From an uncultured Bacteroidota bacterium (GTDB lineage: Bacteria; Bacteroidota; Bacteroidia; Chitinophagales; Chitinophagaceae), in assembly GCA_903837525.1 (NCBI GenBank), contig CAILUU010000026.1, positions 1-64,000 on the forward strand: a stretch of 64,000 nucleotides of DNA, read 5' to 3'. Positions 40,090 to 50,140 of this stretch are shown in pieces. Made by a program: the position numbers and the translations under genes. Under the pieces are notes generated by a model. It did not search any database, had not been told where the DNA came from, and saw nothing but the letters and a program-made list of their open reading frames with translations. The first letter of the stretch is position 1, and every line of letters starts with the position of its first letter.

Positions 40090-40533
40090 ATGGCTAAAGA
40101 AATCACTGGCTATGTAAAACTCCAATGTAAAGGAGGGCAAGCCAACCCAGCTCCACCAATTGGGCCTGCCTTAGGTTCTAAGGGTATTAACATCATGGAG
40201 TTTTGTAAGCAGTTTAATGCTAGAACGCAAGACAAACAAGGCAAAGTAGTACCCGTTTTAATTACGGTATACGCCGACAAATCATTCGATTTTATTTTAA
40301 AAACCGCACCAGCTCCAGTACAATTACTAGAGGCAGCTAAACTTACAAGTGGAAGTAAAGAACCTAACCGTGATAAGGTAGGTAAAGTTACATGGGCACA
40401 AGTAGAAGAAATTGCAAAAGATAAAATGGCTGATTTAAACGCCTTTTCATTAAATAGTGCAATGAGTATGGTTGCAGGTACAGCTCGTAGTATGGGTATA
40501 ACTGTTGACGGTAAAGCTCCTTGGGAAAATTAA
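40090..40533 (+). CDS. rplK: 50S ribosomal protein L11
   Basis: [37 protein letters not shown]. Confidence 0.98.
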   Translation: MAKEITGYVKLQCKGGQANPAPPIGPALGSKGINIMEFCKQFNARTQDKQGKVVPVLITVYADKSFDFILKTAPAPVQLLEAAKLTSGSKEPNRDKVGKVTWAQVEEIAKDKMADLNAFSLNSAMSMVAGTARSMGITVDGKAPWEN

Positions 40534-40562
40534 TTATTCATCAATCTTAATAAAAAACAACA

Positions 40563-41252
40563 ATGATTACTAAAAAAAGAAAAGTTGCTAATACAAAGGT
40601 TGATGCTAATAAAGCATATTCCCTTAAAGAAGCAAGCAATCTTGTAAAAGAAATTAACTGTACAAAATTTGATAGCTCTGTTGATTTGCATATTAAATTA
40701 GGAGTAGATCCTAAAAAAGCAGATCAAGCAGTTAGAGGTACAGTATCCTTACCACACGGTACAGGTAAAACAAAAAAAGTATTGGTATTGTGTACACCCG
40801 ATAAAGAAGCTGAAGCAAAAGAAGCAGGCGCCGATTTTGCAGGTTTAGATGAATTTATTGCAAAAATTGAAGGTGGATGGACAGATATTGATGTAATTGT
40901 AGCAACACCATCTGTAATGCCTAAAATGGGTAAGTTAGGTAAAATATTAGGTCCTCGTAACTTAATGCCAAACCCTAAAACAGGTACAGTTACTAATGAT
41001 GTAGCAGGTGCTGTTAAAGATTTAAAAGGTGGTAAAATTGCCTTTAAGGTAGATAAAGTAGGGATTATACATGCTTCTATTGGAAGAGTAAGTTTTACAC
41101 CAGAAAAAATTGCAGAAAATAGTCAAGAATTAATTAACGCCATTATGAAGTTAAAACCATCAACTTCTAAAGGTGCTTATTTACGTGGCTTAAGCATGGC
41201 TAGCACAATGAGTCCTGGTATTGTAATCGACACAAAATCTGTTCAAAACTAA
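40563..41252 (+). CDS. rplA: 50S ribosomal protein L1
   Basis: [54 protein letters not shown]. Confidence 0.98.
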   Translation: MITKKRKVANTKVDANKAYSLKEASNLVKEINCTKFDSSVDLHIKLGVDPKKADQAVRGTVSLPHGTGKTKKVLVLCTPDKEAEAKEAGADFAGLDEFIAKIEGGWTDIDVIVATPSVMPKMGKLGKILGPRNLMPNPKTGTVTNDVAGAVKDLKGGKIAFKVDKVGIIHASIGRVSFTPEKIAENSQELINAIMKLKPSTSKGAYLRGLSMASTMSPGIVIDTKSVQN

Positions 41253-41256
41253 AAAA

Positions 41257-41290
41257 CCTCATCCATCCTCTCCAACCGAGAGGGATAGGT
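41257..41290. repeat. small CCTCTCC/GAGAGG palindromic intergenic repeat between rplA and rplJ
   Basis: cctcatccatCCTCTCcaaccGAGAGGgataggt. Confidence 0.5.
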
Positions 41291-41305
41291 AAAAAAATAT
41301 TTGTT

Positions 41306-41941
41306 ATGACTAAACAAGAAAAACAAGAAGTGATAGAATTGCTTAAAGGCAAATTCTCTCAATACAATAATTTCTATATTACCGATACAGAAAGTTTATC
41401 AGTAGCACAGGTTACTAAACTTCGTAAAGTTTGCTTTGATAAGCAAGTAGAAATGAAAGTAGCTAAAAATACATTAATTAAAAAAGCGTTAGAAAGTATT
41501 GATAGTGAAAAATATGCAGGTGTATATGATAGCTTACATAAAGTAACCGCTTTATTATTTAGTGAAAACCCTAAAGAACCAGCTTTAATATTAACAGGGT
41601 TTAGAAAAGAAAGCAAAGGCGAAAAGCCAGAGCTTAAGGCAGCATTCATTAATGGTGATGTTTTTGTAGGAGATAATCAATTGAAAAATCTTACTCAAAT
41701 TAAAACTAAAAATGAGCTTATTGGTGAAGTAATTGGATTATTACAAGCTCCAATACAACGTGTATTAGGTGCATTGCAAAATAAAGATGCCGCAAATGCA
41801 GCATCAGAAGTAGTTGCAGAAGTAGCTGAAACACCAGTAGCAGAAGTTGTTGCAGAAGCACCAGCGGTTGAAGTAGCTGCACCAGTTGCAGAAACTCCTG
41901 CGGCAGCAGAACCAACAGCAGAAGCTCCAGCGGCAGAATAA
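41306..41941 (+). CDS. rplJ: 50S ribosomal protein L10 with Ala/Glu/Pro-rich C-terminal extension
   Basis: L10 N-terminus (YITDTESLSVAQVTKLRKVC...VAKNTLIKKALES); tail EVVAEVAETPVAEVVAEAPAVEVAAPVAETPAAAEPTAEAPAAE. Confidence 0.95.
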   Translation: MTKQEKQEVIELLKGKFSQYNNFYITDTESLSVAQVTKLRKVCFDKQVEMKVAKNTLIKKALESIDSEKYAGVYDSLHKVTALLFSENPKEPALILTGFRKESKGEKPELKAAFINGDVFVGDNQLKNLTQIKTKNELIGEVIGLLQAPIQRVLGALQNKDAANAASEVVAEVAETPVAEVVAEAPAVEVAAPVAETPAAAEPTAEAPAAE

Positions 41942-42079
41942 AATACCGTTAATCGGTAATCCGCTTAAACATATTAACGGATAAACCAATTAATAGGTTA
42001 ACGTAGTAAAAAGGTAATTTTTTTTAATAACATATCCGCCGGAGTCAAAAACAATGAAGGCGGAAAAAATTTAAACAAC
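41942..42079 (+). promoter_or_regulatory. rplJ-rplL intergenic region with three potential stem-loops
   Basis: ACCGttaatCGGT; ATCCG...CGGAT; TCCGCC...GGCGGA. Confidence 0.4.
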
Positions 42080-42454
42080 ATGGCAGAAATTAAAGCATTA
42101 GCTGAAAGCCTAGTAGGCTTAACAGTAAAACAAGTACAAGAGTTAGCAGAATTTTTAAAATCTGAGTACGGTATTGAACCAGCTGCAGCAGCAGTTGTAG
42201 TAAGTGCAGGCGGTGGCGATGGTGCTGCAGCAACAGAAGAAAAAACTTCGTTCAATGTAATATTGAAATCGGCAGGGGCTAACAAATTAGCGATTGTAAA
42301 AATCGTTAAAGAATTAACAGGTTTAGGACTTAAAGAAGCTAAAGATTTAGTGGATGGTGCTCCAAAACCAGTTAAAGAAGGTGTTGATAAAGCAACTGCA
42401 GAAGAAATTAAAACAAAATTAACTGAAGCTGGTGCTGAGGTTGAGATTGCTTAA
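42080..42454 (+). CDS. rplL: 50S ribosomal protein L7/L12
   Basis: [50 protein letters not shown]. Confidence 0.98.
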   Translation: MAEIKALAESLVGLTVKQVQELAEFLKSEYGIEPAAAAVVVSAGGGDGAAATEEKTSFNVILKSAGANKLAIVKIVKELTGLGLKEAKDLVDGAPKPVKEGVDKATAEEIKTKLTEAGAEVEIA

Positions 42455-42480
42455 TTATACGCAGTTTTAATAGTACTAAA

Positions 42481-42509
42481 AGTCGAAAATTAAATTTTCG
42501 GCTTTTTTA
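42481..42509 (+). terminator. intrinsic terminator after rplL
   Basis: AGTCGAAAATtaaATTTTCGGCTTTTTTA. Confidence 0.85.
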
Positions 42510-42569
42510 TTTGATTTTTTAAAAAAATATCTTACCTTTTGCTTCTAATATTATAAAAAACTTATTATA

Positions 42570-43055
42570 ATGAAAAAAATAAACATCTTATTATTGTCGG
42601 TGATTCTCTCGGCGGTAATGTTTTCTTGCGAAAAAGCAAATTCAGATTTAGTTTCAACAAATACGACCTCTGCTTCTGGAAGTAGTGGTGGTGGTTCAAC
42701 TGGCGGGGGTTCTGGAAGTGGCGGTAGTGGTGGTGTAACAGGTGGTGGTGGCGTTGTAACATCTCCAGGGTTTAGTGCTGGTTTTACAATTGGTGTTCCA
42801 GATTTATTTAATGTGTTTGAAAACAATACTGTAAAATTGGTAAGCGATGGTGGTGGTATTACAAGTTATTATTGGAATTTAGGAGATGGTCGTAAAAGTT
42901 TTGAAAAGTCTCCAGTAATTTCTTACCCAGCACATGGCTATTATACAATTAGTTTAACTGTTAAAGATGCTAATGGTAGGACTGAAACGTTATCTAAAGA
43001 TTTAGGCATATTGTGCAACTTTGGAGGCGGTACAAGCGGAAATGGAAGTCATTAA
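42570..43055 (+). CDS. PKD-domain lipoprotein with Ser/Gly-rich linker
   Basis: MKKINILLLSVILSAVMFSCEKAN lipobox; GSSGGGSTGGGSGSGGSGGVTGGGG linker; YYWNLGDGRKSFEKSPVISYPAHGYYTISLTV PKD. Confidence 0.85.
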   Translation: MKKINILLLSVILSAVMFSCEKANSDLVSTNTTSASGSSGGGSTGGGSGSGGSGGVTGGGGVVTSPGFSAGFTIGVPDLFNVFENNTVKLVSDGGGITSYYWNLGDGRKSFEKSPVISYPAHGYYTISLTVKDANGRTETLSKDLGILCNFGGGTSGNGSH

Positions 43056-43077
43056 TTAAAATATAAAAAATAAAATT

Positions 43078-43110
43078 AAAGCCAAGTTGCATTAGCAACT
43101 TGGCTTTTTT
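43078..43110 (+). terminator. intrinsic terminator
   Basis: AAAGCCAAGTTGCattaGCAACTTGGCTTTTTT. Confidence 0.9.
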
Positions 43111-43152
43111 GTGTAATATTCCCATATTGTTATACTATTGTATTTATTAATT

Positions 43153-43235
43153 AGTCTAACTGTTTATGGTATAATGCCTATTTAGCAGCTGTTTAGGCCA
43201 ATGCAATTGAACTATTACAGATGTACAATCGGTAT
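43153..43235. repeat. 83-bp dispersed intergenic repeat, copy B
   Basis: About 71/83 identical (hand count) to 29836-29918, no gaps. Confidence 0.8.
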
Positions 43236-43363
43236 TATTCAACAAAGTATTTATTCGTATGTGGTTCATATAATTTCTTTATTAGAAAGTAGGTATAAGT
43301 GTAGGGGTAAATTTAAAGTGCAATATTGCACTTTTTAAAATACTCATTTCTCAAGATGTACAC

Positions 43364-43371
43364 TAAATTTG
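43364..43371 (+). promoter_or_regulatory. -7 element TAAATTTG upstream of the HMA-like/TonB receptor gene pair
   Basis: TAnnTTTG match; lies inside the ORF-track call, so the real start is downstream (ATG 43404). Confidence 0.55.
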
Positions 43372-43403
43372 CATTATCAAACATGTTATTTAAAAAATTA
43401 TTT

Positions 43404-43730
43404 ATGTTTAAAAAAATATTCATTGCCGTATTTGTTTTTACAGCTATAGGCAATAATTTATTTGCAAAAAATTTACAACCGTTAATAGACAGTACCGTTA
43501 CTATAAAAGTAAAAGGAGTTACTTGTAGTAACGATTTAAAAACACTTAGCACAAACGTAAAAGAGTTAAAGGGTGTTAGCGAATGTAAGCCTGGTAAAGC
43601 AGGTGCAGTTTCTGTTTTTAAAGTAACGTATAACCCTGCAGTGGTGAACATAAAAGATATTCATAAAGCTTTTGAAAATACAGGTGGCTGTAGCGACCCT
43701 AACGATAGACCCTATAAAATAAAAAATTAA
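43404..43730 (+). CDS. exported HMA-like (heavy-metal-associated fold) protein with degenerate CxxC
   Basis: MFKKIFIAVFVFTAIGNNLFA signal; TVTIKVKGVTCSNDLKTLSTNVKELKGVSECKPGKAGAVSVFKVTYNPAVVNIKDIHKAFENTG. Confidence 0.75.
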   Translation: MFKKIFIAVFVFTAIGNNLFAKNLQPLIDSTVTIKVKGVTCSNDLKTLSTNVKELKGVSECKPGKAGAVSVFKVTYNPAVVNIKDIHKAFENTGGCSDPNDRPYKIKN

Positions 43731-43733
43731 TTC

Positions 43734-45956
43734 ATGTTGAGGGTAGCTTGTATTCTTATTTTAGCTTTTCCACTAAATACAGTTGCTCAAACAATTTTGG
43801 GTAAAGTAGTTAATGCAAAAAATCAGCCACTTGCTGGGGCTACAATTAAATGGGTTAATAACACAAAAGGTATAATTGCTAAAGAAGATGGGAGTTTTGT
43901 ACTCCTAAAAAATTCATCTTCCTCTAAGCTAGTGGCAAGCTATAGTGGTTATTTAAAAGACACCATTGATGTGGACAATTTAGATACAGTGCTTTTTATC
44001 TTAAAAGAAAAAAACAATTTGCAAGAAGTTTTAGTCATTGCAGAAAAAGCAGGTACCGTCCAATCTAACCTAAGCCTCATCAAAACAGAAATATTAACTT
44101 CGGTGGAGTTAAAAAAATCGGCTTGCTGCGATTTAGCTGGTTGTTTTGAAACACAATCTAGCGTACAACCACAAACAACAAATATTATTACCAACGCAAA
44201 AGAGTTAAGAATATTAGGCTTATCTGGTGTTTATAATCAAGTGCTGATAGACGGTTTTCCTATGATACAAGGGCTTACATTTACCTACGGTATTAGTGGT
44301 ATTCCTGGAACGTTGGTTGACAATATTTATATTTCTAAAGGGGCAAATAGCGTTTTGCAAGGCCATGAAAGCATTAGCGGACAAATAAATGTAGAAACCA
44401 AAAAGCCCAACGCTAGCGAAAAATTATTTGCCAATATTTATGCAAATAGCTTTTTAGAAAAACATGTAAACTTAGCCACTAATTTTAAAGTAGGTAAATG
44501 GCATAGCCTTTTAGCTTTTCATATGGTTCAACCTGCTCTTAAAATTGATAGAGATAAAGATGATTTTTTAGACCTTCCCTTACTTACCAGATATATGGTA
44601 ATGAATAAATGGAAAATAGGCAAAGAAAATGAGTGGGGATGGAGCAGCGAAGTTGCTGTTCGTTTTTTAAATGAAAAACGTACCGGCGGTCAAATATTTT
44701 TTAATCCATCCACACATAAAGGAAGTACAAGTGTTTATGGTAATACTGTAACCATTAATCAACCAGAAATGTGGGCCAAAACCAGCTATCGGTTAAATGA
44801 TGTGCATCGTCTTACGTTATACACATCCACTTTTCATCAAAATCAACAATCGTATTTTGGCTCTTTGTCTTACACAGCAAAACAAACCAATGCATTTGTA
44901 AATGTGCAACACGAAGTAAAATTTTCCGAAACACATAATTTAAAATCGGGTATTAGCTTAAAGCATTTGCAACTTAATGAGGATATCTTTTTTACCGATA
45001 ATACTCTTGCCAGAAATTATGATGGTAACTATAAGCGCAACGAGAATATTTTAGGCTTTTTTTCAGAAAATACGAGTAGCTTTTTAAAGGGCAAACTTAC
45101 TTGGATAGTCGGTTTAAGAGTAGATAACCACAACCAATTTGGATGGAATGTAACGCCTCGTACTTTGTTAAAATACGACCCCACACCTAAACTTACCATT
45201 AGGGCAAATATTGGAACAGGTTGGCGTACCGTAAATTTATTTAGCGAAAATATTGGTCTACTAGCAAGCTCAAGAAATATTGTTTTTGTAGAAGCGTTAA
45301 AACCAGAAAAAGCCTTAAACACAGGCATTAATATCACAAAAAAATTCGAAGGAAAAAATGCATCAGGTTATATTAGTTTGGATTATTATCGAACTAATTT
45401 TCAAAACCAAATATTTCCTGATTATGATACTGACCCAACAAAAGCATTTATAAAAAACTTTACAGGTAAAAGTATTAGCAATGGTTTTCAAACAGATTTT
45501 TTTATAAAATTTTATAAGCGATACGAGTTTAAAGCAGGCTATAATTTTTTAGATGTGTACAGGGTTAATAATAATAACACTAAAGAAGTGTTACCCTTTA
45601 ACCCCCGCCACAAAGTATTAACAACATTTAGCTATAAACCAATTACTAATAAATTTCATGCAGATGTAAATATTCATTTCTACGGACAACAACGTTTACC
45701 CAATACAAAATCAAACCCTGCGGCTTACCAGCGCCCCGATTTTTCAAAAGCATATACCACTGCAAATGCACAACTAACCTCTATTTTTAAAACTTTAGAA
45801 CTATACGGTGGTTGCGAAAACATGTTTAACTTTCGTCAAAATAAACCCATTAATAGTTGGCAAAACCCTTTCGGCCCTTATTTTGATATATCTTCGGTAT
45901 GGGGCCCAACAAGGGGTAGAGAGTTTTATATGGGGGTACGGTGGAAACTTAAATAG
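43734..45956 (+). CDS. TonB-dependent receptor with carboxypeptidase-like regulatory N-terminal domain
   Basis: 740 aa; GKVVNAKNQPLAGATIKWVN, plug domain KKSACCDLAGCFETQ...LIDGFPMIQGLTFTYGISGIPGTLVDNIYISKGANSVLQGHESISGQINVETKKP. Confidence 0.92.
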   Translation: MLRVACILILAFPLNTVAQTILGKVVNAKNQPLAGATIKWVNNTKGIIAKEDGSFVLLKNSSSSKLVASYSGYLKDTIDVDNLDTVLFILKEKNNLQEVLVIAEKAGTVQSNLSLIKTEILTSVELKKSACCDLAGCFETQSSVQPQTTNIITNAKELRILGLSGVYNQVLIDGFPMIQGLTFTYGISGIPGTLVDNIYISKGANSVLQGHESISGQINVETKKPNASEKLFANIYANSFLEKHVNLATNFKVGKWHSLLAFHMVQPALKIDRDKDDFLDLPLLTRYMVMNKWKIGKENEWGWSSEVAVRFLNEKRTGGQIFFNPSTHKGSTSVYGNTVTINQPEMWAKTSYRLNDVHRLTLYTSTFHQNQQSYFGSLSYTAKQTNAFVNVQHEVKFSETHNLKSGISLKHLQLNEDIFFTDNTLARNYDGNYKRNENILGFFSENTSSFLKGKLTWIVGLRVDNHNQFGWNVTPRTLLKYDPTPKLTIRANIGTGWRTVNLFSENIGLLASSRNIVFVEALKPEKALNTGINITKKFEGKNASGYISLDYYRTNFQNQIFPDYDTDPTKAFIKNFTGKSISNGFQTDFFIKFYKRYEFKAGYNFLDVYRVNNNNTKEVLPFNPRHKVLTTFSYKPITNKFHADVNIHFYGQQRLPNTKSNPAAYQRPDFSKAYTTANAQLTSIFKTLELYGGCENMFNFRQNKPINSWQNPFGPYFDISSVWGPTRGREFYMGVRWKLK

Positions 45957-46106
45957 AAATCAGCAAAGAAAAAATTGAAGTAAAATAAGTAGGTATTTGC
46001 CTCCTCAATTATCAAATAATATTAATATGTTTCGGGTGAGTATCAAAAACCTTTCCAAAAAGCTAAAGTTGTGTAAAAACTACTCATAAATCTCAAATAA
46101 AATACT

Positions 46107-46114
46107 TACCTTTG
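46107..46114 (+). promoter_or_regulatory. rpoB promoter -7 element TACCTTTG followed by CCGTCC
   Basis: TACCTTTGCCGTCC, 89 nt upstream of the rpoB ATG. Confidence 0.7.
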
Positions 46115-46203
46115 CCGTCCTTATAATTTAGGGTTAGTGGCTATAGTTGCTAAATGCCTGAAAAATAGGGGTCTTCTGCACATTAAAACGTTTTATTACA
46201 AAT

Positions 46204-49200
46204 ATGTCTGCAACAAAAAAAGCACCTGCTGAGCGTCACAATTTTGGAAAAGTTGAACTCGTAGCAGAGCAACCCGACTTGCTAGGAATTCAAATTCAAT
46301 CTTTTAAAGATTATTTTCAGTTAGAAACTACGCCAGATAAGCGTAATGTTGAGGGTTTATTTCGTGTATTTAAGGAGAATTTCCCTATTACCGATACCCG
46401 TAACATTTTCGTATTGGAATTTTTAGATTACTTCGTTGATCCTCCACGTTACTCAATTGATGAGTGTATTGAAAGAGGTTTAACCTACGCCGTACCACTT
46501 AAAGCAAAATTGCGTTTAAGTTGTAACGATGAGGAGCATGTGGATTTCCAAACCATTGTACAAGATGTGTTTTTAGGAAATATTCCTTACATGACGCCTA
46601 GAGGTACTTTTGTAATTAATGGAGCAGAACGTGTAGTTGTTTCTCAATTACATCGTAGCCCAGGAGTATTCTTTGGTCAATCGGTACATCCTAACGGTAC
46701 AAAAATTTATAGCGCAAGGGTAATTCCTTTTAAAGGGGCTTGGATGGAGTTTGCAACCGACATTAATAATGTAATGTTTGCATACATCGATCGTAAAAAG
46801 AAATTCCCTGTAACAACCTTGTTACGTTCAATAGGTTTTGAAACCGATAAAGACATTCTTGAATTATTTGGAATGGCTAACGAAGTTAAAGCCGATAAAA
46901 AATCGCTAAAAGATTGCGTAGGCAAGCGTCTAGCTGCAAGGGTATTACGTACATGGGTAGAAGATTTTGTGGATGAAGATACAGGAGAGGTTGTTTCTAT
47001 AGAACGAAATGAAATTGTTTTAGAAAGAGATACTGTTTTAGATGAAGATAATATTGCCACTATTTTAGAACTTGAAATTAAAAGTGTATTCATTCAAAAA
47101 GAAGAGGTGAGTGGCGATTATGCAATCATCTATAACACCTTAAATAAAGATACGAGTAACAGTGAATTAGAAGCGGTACAACACATCTATAAGCAATTAA
47201 GAGGTTCAGATGCCCCAGATGATGAAACGGCAAGAGGTATTATTGATAAATTATTCTTTAGCGATAAGCGTTATGATTTAGGTGAGGTTGGTCGTTATAA
47301 AATTAACCGCCGCTTAGGGTTAAATTTTCCTATTACCAAAAAAGTATTAACTAAAGATGATATTATTGCCATCATTAAAACATTGGTACAATTAACTAAT
47401 GGTAAAAGCGAGGTTGATGATATTGATCATTTAAGTAATAGAAGAGTACGTACAGTAGGGGAGCAATTATATGCTCAATTTGGTGTTGGTTTAGCCCGTA
47501 TGGCCCGTACCATTCGTGAAAGAATGAACGTAAGAGACAATGAAGTATTTACCCCAGTAGATTTGATTAATGCAAGAACATTATCTTCTGTTATCAACTC
47601 CTTCTTTGGTACATCTCAGTTATCTCAATTCTTAGATCAAACAAATCCATTATCAGAAATAACGCATAAGCGTCGTATATCTGCCCTTGGGCCCGGAGGT
47701 TTAAGTAGAGAGAGAGCTGGTTTTGAAGTTCGTGACGTTCACTATTCTCATTACGGTCGTTTATGTACCATTGAAACACCAGAGGGTCCAAACATTGGTT
47801 TGATATCTACCTTGTGTGTGCATGCTAAGATAAATGATATGGGCTTTATAGAAACCCCATATCGTAAGGTAACCGAGGGTAAAGTAGATATGAAAAAAAT
47901 TACTTTCCTAAGTGCCGAAGAAGAAGATACCGCAAAAATTGCCCAGGCAAATATTGATATTGATGAAAAAGGAAACTTTGTTGATGACAGAATTAAGAGT
48001 CGTCAAACAGGTGATTTTCCTATTTTAGATAAAGAAGAGGTAGAATATATGGATGTTGCACCAAACCAAATTGTTGGTTTAAGTGCTTCATTAATTCCGT
48101 TCCTTGAGCATGATGATGCTAATAGAGCCTTGATGGGATCTAATATGCAACGTCAAGCTGTTCCATTAATTAAGCCAGAAAGCCCAATTGTAGGTACTGG
48201 TTTAGAAGGAAAAGCAGCAAGAGATGCAAGGATTCAAGTACATGCTGATGGTGATGGTGTGGTAGAATATGTTGATGCTAACGAAATACATGTTCGTTAC
48301 AAGCGTAACGAAATACAACAATTGGTAAGTTTCGAAGAAGATTTAGTTATTTATAAATTAACAAAATTTGTTCGTACAAACCAAGAAACTACCATCAACT
48401 TACGCCCTGCAGTTATCAAAGGTCAAAAAGTTGCCGAAGGCGATTTCTTAACCGAAGGTTACGCAACAAAGGCTGGAGAATTAGCTTTAGGTAGAAACAT
48501 GAAAGTTGCCTTTATGCCTTGGAAAGGATACAACTTTGAAGATGCGATTGTAATAAGTGAGAAAGTAGTAAAAGAAGATTTATTTACAAGTATTCATATT
48601 GGTGAGTATGAGGTAGAGGTTAGAGATACTAAATTAGGAGAAGAGGAATTAACAGCCGACATTCCTAACGTAAGTGAAGAGGCTACTAAAGATTTAGATC
48701 AAAATGGTATAATTCGTATTGGTGCCCACATTAAAGAAGGGGATATTATTATTGGCAAAATAACTCCAAAAGGCGAAAGTGATCCTACGCCAGAAGAGAA
48801 ATTATTACGTGCTATTTTTGGGGATAAAGCTGGTGATGCTAAAGATGCATCTTTAAAAGCATCAAGTGGTACAGAAGGTGTGGTAATTGATAAAAAATTA
48901 TTCCAACGTGCTAAAAAAGATAAGAACACTAAAGTAAGAGAAAAAGCACAATTAGAAAAGATTGAAAAAGTTCATGAAAAAAATGAAATAGATTTATTAG
49001 AATTATTAATTAGCAAACTACAAACCTTATTGAAAGATAAGATTAGCGCAGGTGTTAGCAATAATTTTGGTGAAATATTAATTGGTAAAGGAGCTAAGTT
49101 CAATCCAAAAAATTTAGGCAATATCGATTACTTAAATGTTAATCCATTAGGATGGACAGGCGATGCAAAAATTGATGAATTAATCAACGTTTTATTGCAT

Positions 49201-50013
49201 AACTACAGTATTAAATTTAACGAAGAGTTAGGTAGATATAAAAGAGAGAAATTTAATATTTCAATTGGAGATGAATTGCCAACAGGCGTATTAAAATTAG
49301 CTAAAGTATACTTAGCCGTTAAACGTAAGTTGAAGGTGGGTGATAAAATGGCCGGTCGCCATGGTAACAAAGGTATTGTAGCAAAAATTGTACGTGCCGA
49401 GGATATGCCTTTCTTAGAAGATGGAACACCAGTTGATATTGTATTGAATCCATTGGGTGTACCTAGTCGTATGAACCTTGGACAAATTTACGAAACCGTA
49501 TTAGGTTGGGCTGGCGAAAAATTAGGGATGAAGTTTGCAACACCAATTTTTGATGGTGCATCTGTTGCCGAAATTGAAGAGCAAATAACTAAAGCAGGTT
49601 TACCAAAGTTTGGTCATACTTATTTATACGATGGAGAAACTGGCGAACGCTTTGATCAAAAAGCAACCGTTGGTATTATTTATGTAATTAAACTTCACCA
49701 TATGGTGGATGATAAGATGCATGCTCGTAGTATTGGGCCATACTCTTTAATTACACAACAACCATTGGGCGGTAAAGCACAATTTGGTGGTCAGCGTTTT
49801 GGAGAGATGGAGGTATGGGCATTAGAGGCTTATGGAGCTAGTAACATTTTGCAAGAGTTGTTAACGCTTAAATCCGATGATATTATTGGTAGAGCAAAAA
49901 CATACGAAGCAATTGTAAAAGGCGATAATATTCCAAAAGCAGGTATTCCTGAATCATTCAATGTATTAGTACATGAATTAAGAGGATTAGGATTAGATCT
50001 TAAATTTGAATAA
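46204..50013 (+). CDS. rpoB: DNA-directed RNA polymerase subunit beta
   Basis: 1269 aa; [64 protein letters not shown]. Confidence 0.99.
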   Translation: MSATKKAPAERHNFGKVELVAEQPDLLGIQIQSFKDYFQLETTPDKRNVEGLFRVFKENFPITDTRNIFVLEFLDYFVDPPRYSIDECIERGLTYAVPLKAKLRLSCNDEEHVDFQTIVQDVFLGNIPYMTPRGTFVINGAERVVVSQLHRSPGVFFGQSVHPNGTKIYSARVIPFKGAWMEFATDINNVMFAYIDRKKKFPVTTLLRSIGFETDKDILELFGMANEVKADKKSLKDCVGKRLAARVLRTWVEDFVDEDTGEVVSIERNEIVLERDTVLDEDNIATILELEIKSVFIQKEEVSGDYAIIYNTLNKDTSNSELEAVQHIYKQLRGSDAPDDETARGIIDKLFFSDKRYDLGEVGRYKINRRLGLNFPITKKVLTKDDIIAIIKTLVQLTNGKSEVDDIDHLSNRRVRTVGEQLYAQFGVGLARMARTIRERMNVRDNEVFTPVDLINARTLSSVINSFFGTSQLSQFLDQTNPLSEITHKRRISALGPGGLSRERAGFEVRDVHYSHYGRLCTIETPEGPNIGLISTLCVHAKINDMGFIETPYRKVTEGKVDMKKITFLSAEEEDTAKIAQANIDIDEKGNFVDDRIKSRQTGDFPILDKEEVEYMDVAPNQIVGLSASLIPFLEHDDANRALMGSNMQRQAVPLIKPESPIVGTGLEGKAARDARIQVHADGDGVVEYVDANEIHVRYKRNEIQQLVSFEEDLVIYKLTKFVRTNQETTINLRPAVIKGQKVAEGDFLTEGYATKAGELALGRNMKVAFMPWKGYNFEDAIVISEKVVKEDLFTSIHIGEYEVEVRDTKLGEEELTADIPNVSEEATKDLDQNGIIRIGAHIKEGDIIIGKITPKGESDPTPEEKLLRAIFGDKAGDAKDASLKASSGTEGVVIDKKLFQRAKKDKNTKVREKAQLEKIEKVHEKNEIDLLELLISKLQTLLKDKISAGVSNNFGEILIGKGAKFNPKNLGNIDYLNVNPLGWTGDAKIDELINVLLHNYSIKFNEELGRYKREKFNISIGDELPTGVLKLAKVYLAVKRKLKVGDKMAGRHGNKGIVAKIVRAEDMPFLEDGTPVDIVLNPLGVPSRMNLGQIYETVLGWAGEKLGMKFATPIFDGASVAEIEEQITKAGLPKFGHTYLYDGETGERFDQKATVGIIYVIKLHHMVDDKMHARSIGPYSLITQQPLGGKAQFGGQRFGEMEVWALEAYGASNILQELLTLKSDDIIGRAKTYEAIVKGDNIPKAGIPESFNVLVHELRGLGLDLKFE

Positions 50014-50123
50014 AACCCCCTCTACCCTCTGAGGGGAGAACTGGGTTCATTTTATTCAAATTGTAATAAAACAATAGTCTATTTAAATTTAAAAACTTCT
50101 TAAGCCCCTTTAGGGGTTTGGGG
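50014..50123. repeat. C/G-rich palindromic repeat elements between rpoB and rpoC
   Basis: CCCCCTCTacCCTCTGAGGGGAG at 50016-50038 and GCCCCTttAGGGGtttgggg at 50104-50123. Confidence 0.5.
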
Positions 50124-50140
50124 TAAATTTTAATTATCAT

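Noticed and set aside
42676-42765. GGT-rich tract as a possible VNTR or CRISPR-like repeat
   Set aside because: Codes in frame for a Ser/Gly linker; units are irregular and there are no spacers.
42551-42826. Pro- and His/Leu-rich ORFs opposite the PKD lipoprotein (42551-42826, 42565-42762)
   Set aside because: Arise from the Gly/Ser-rich linker read on the other strand.
46707-48929. Minus-strand ORFs inside rpoB (46707-47093, 47594-47791, 48699-48929)
   Set aside because: Antisense shadow ORFs of a strongly conserved gene; low-complexity Ser/Leu-rich translations with no recognisable domains.
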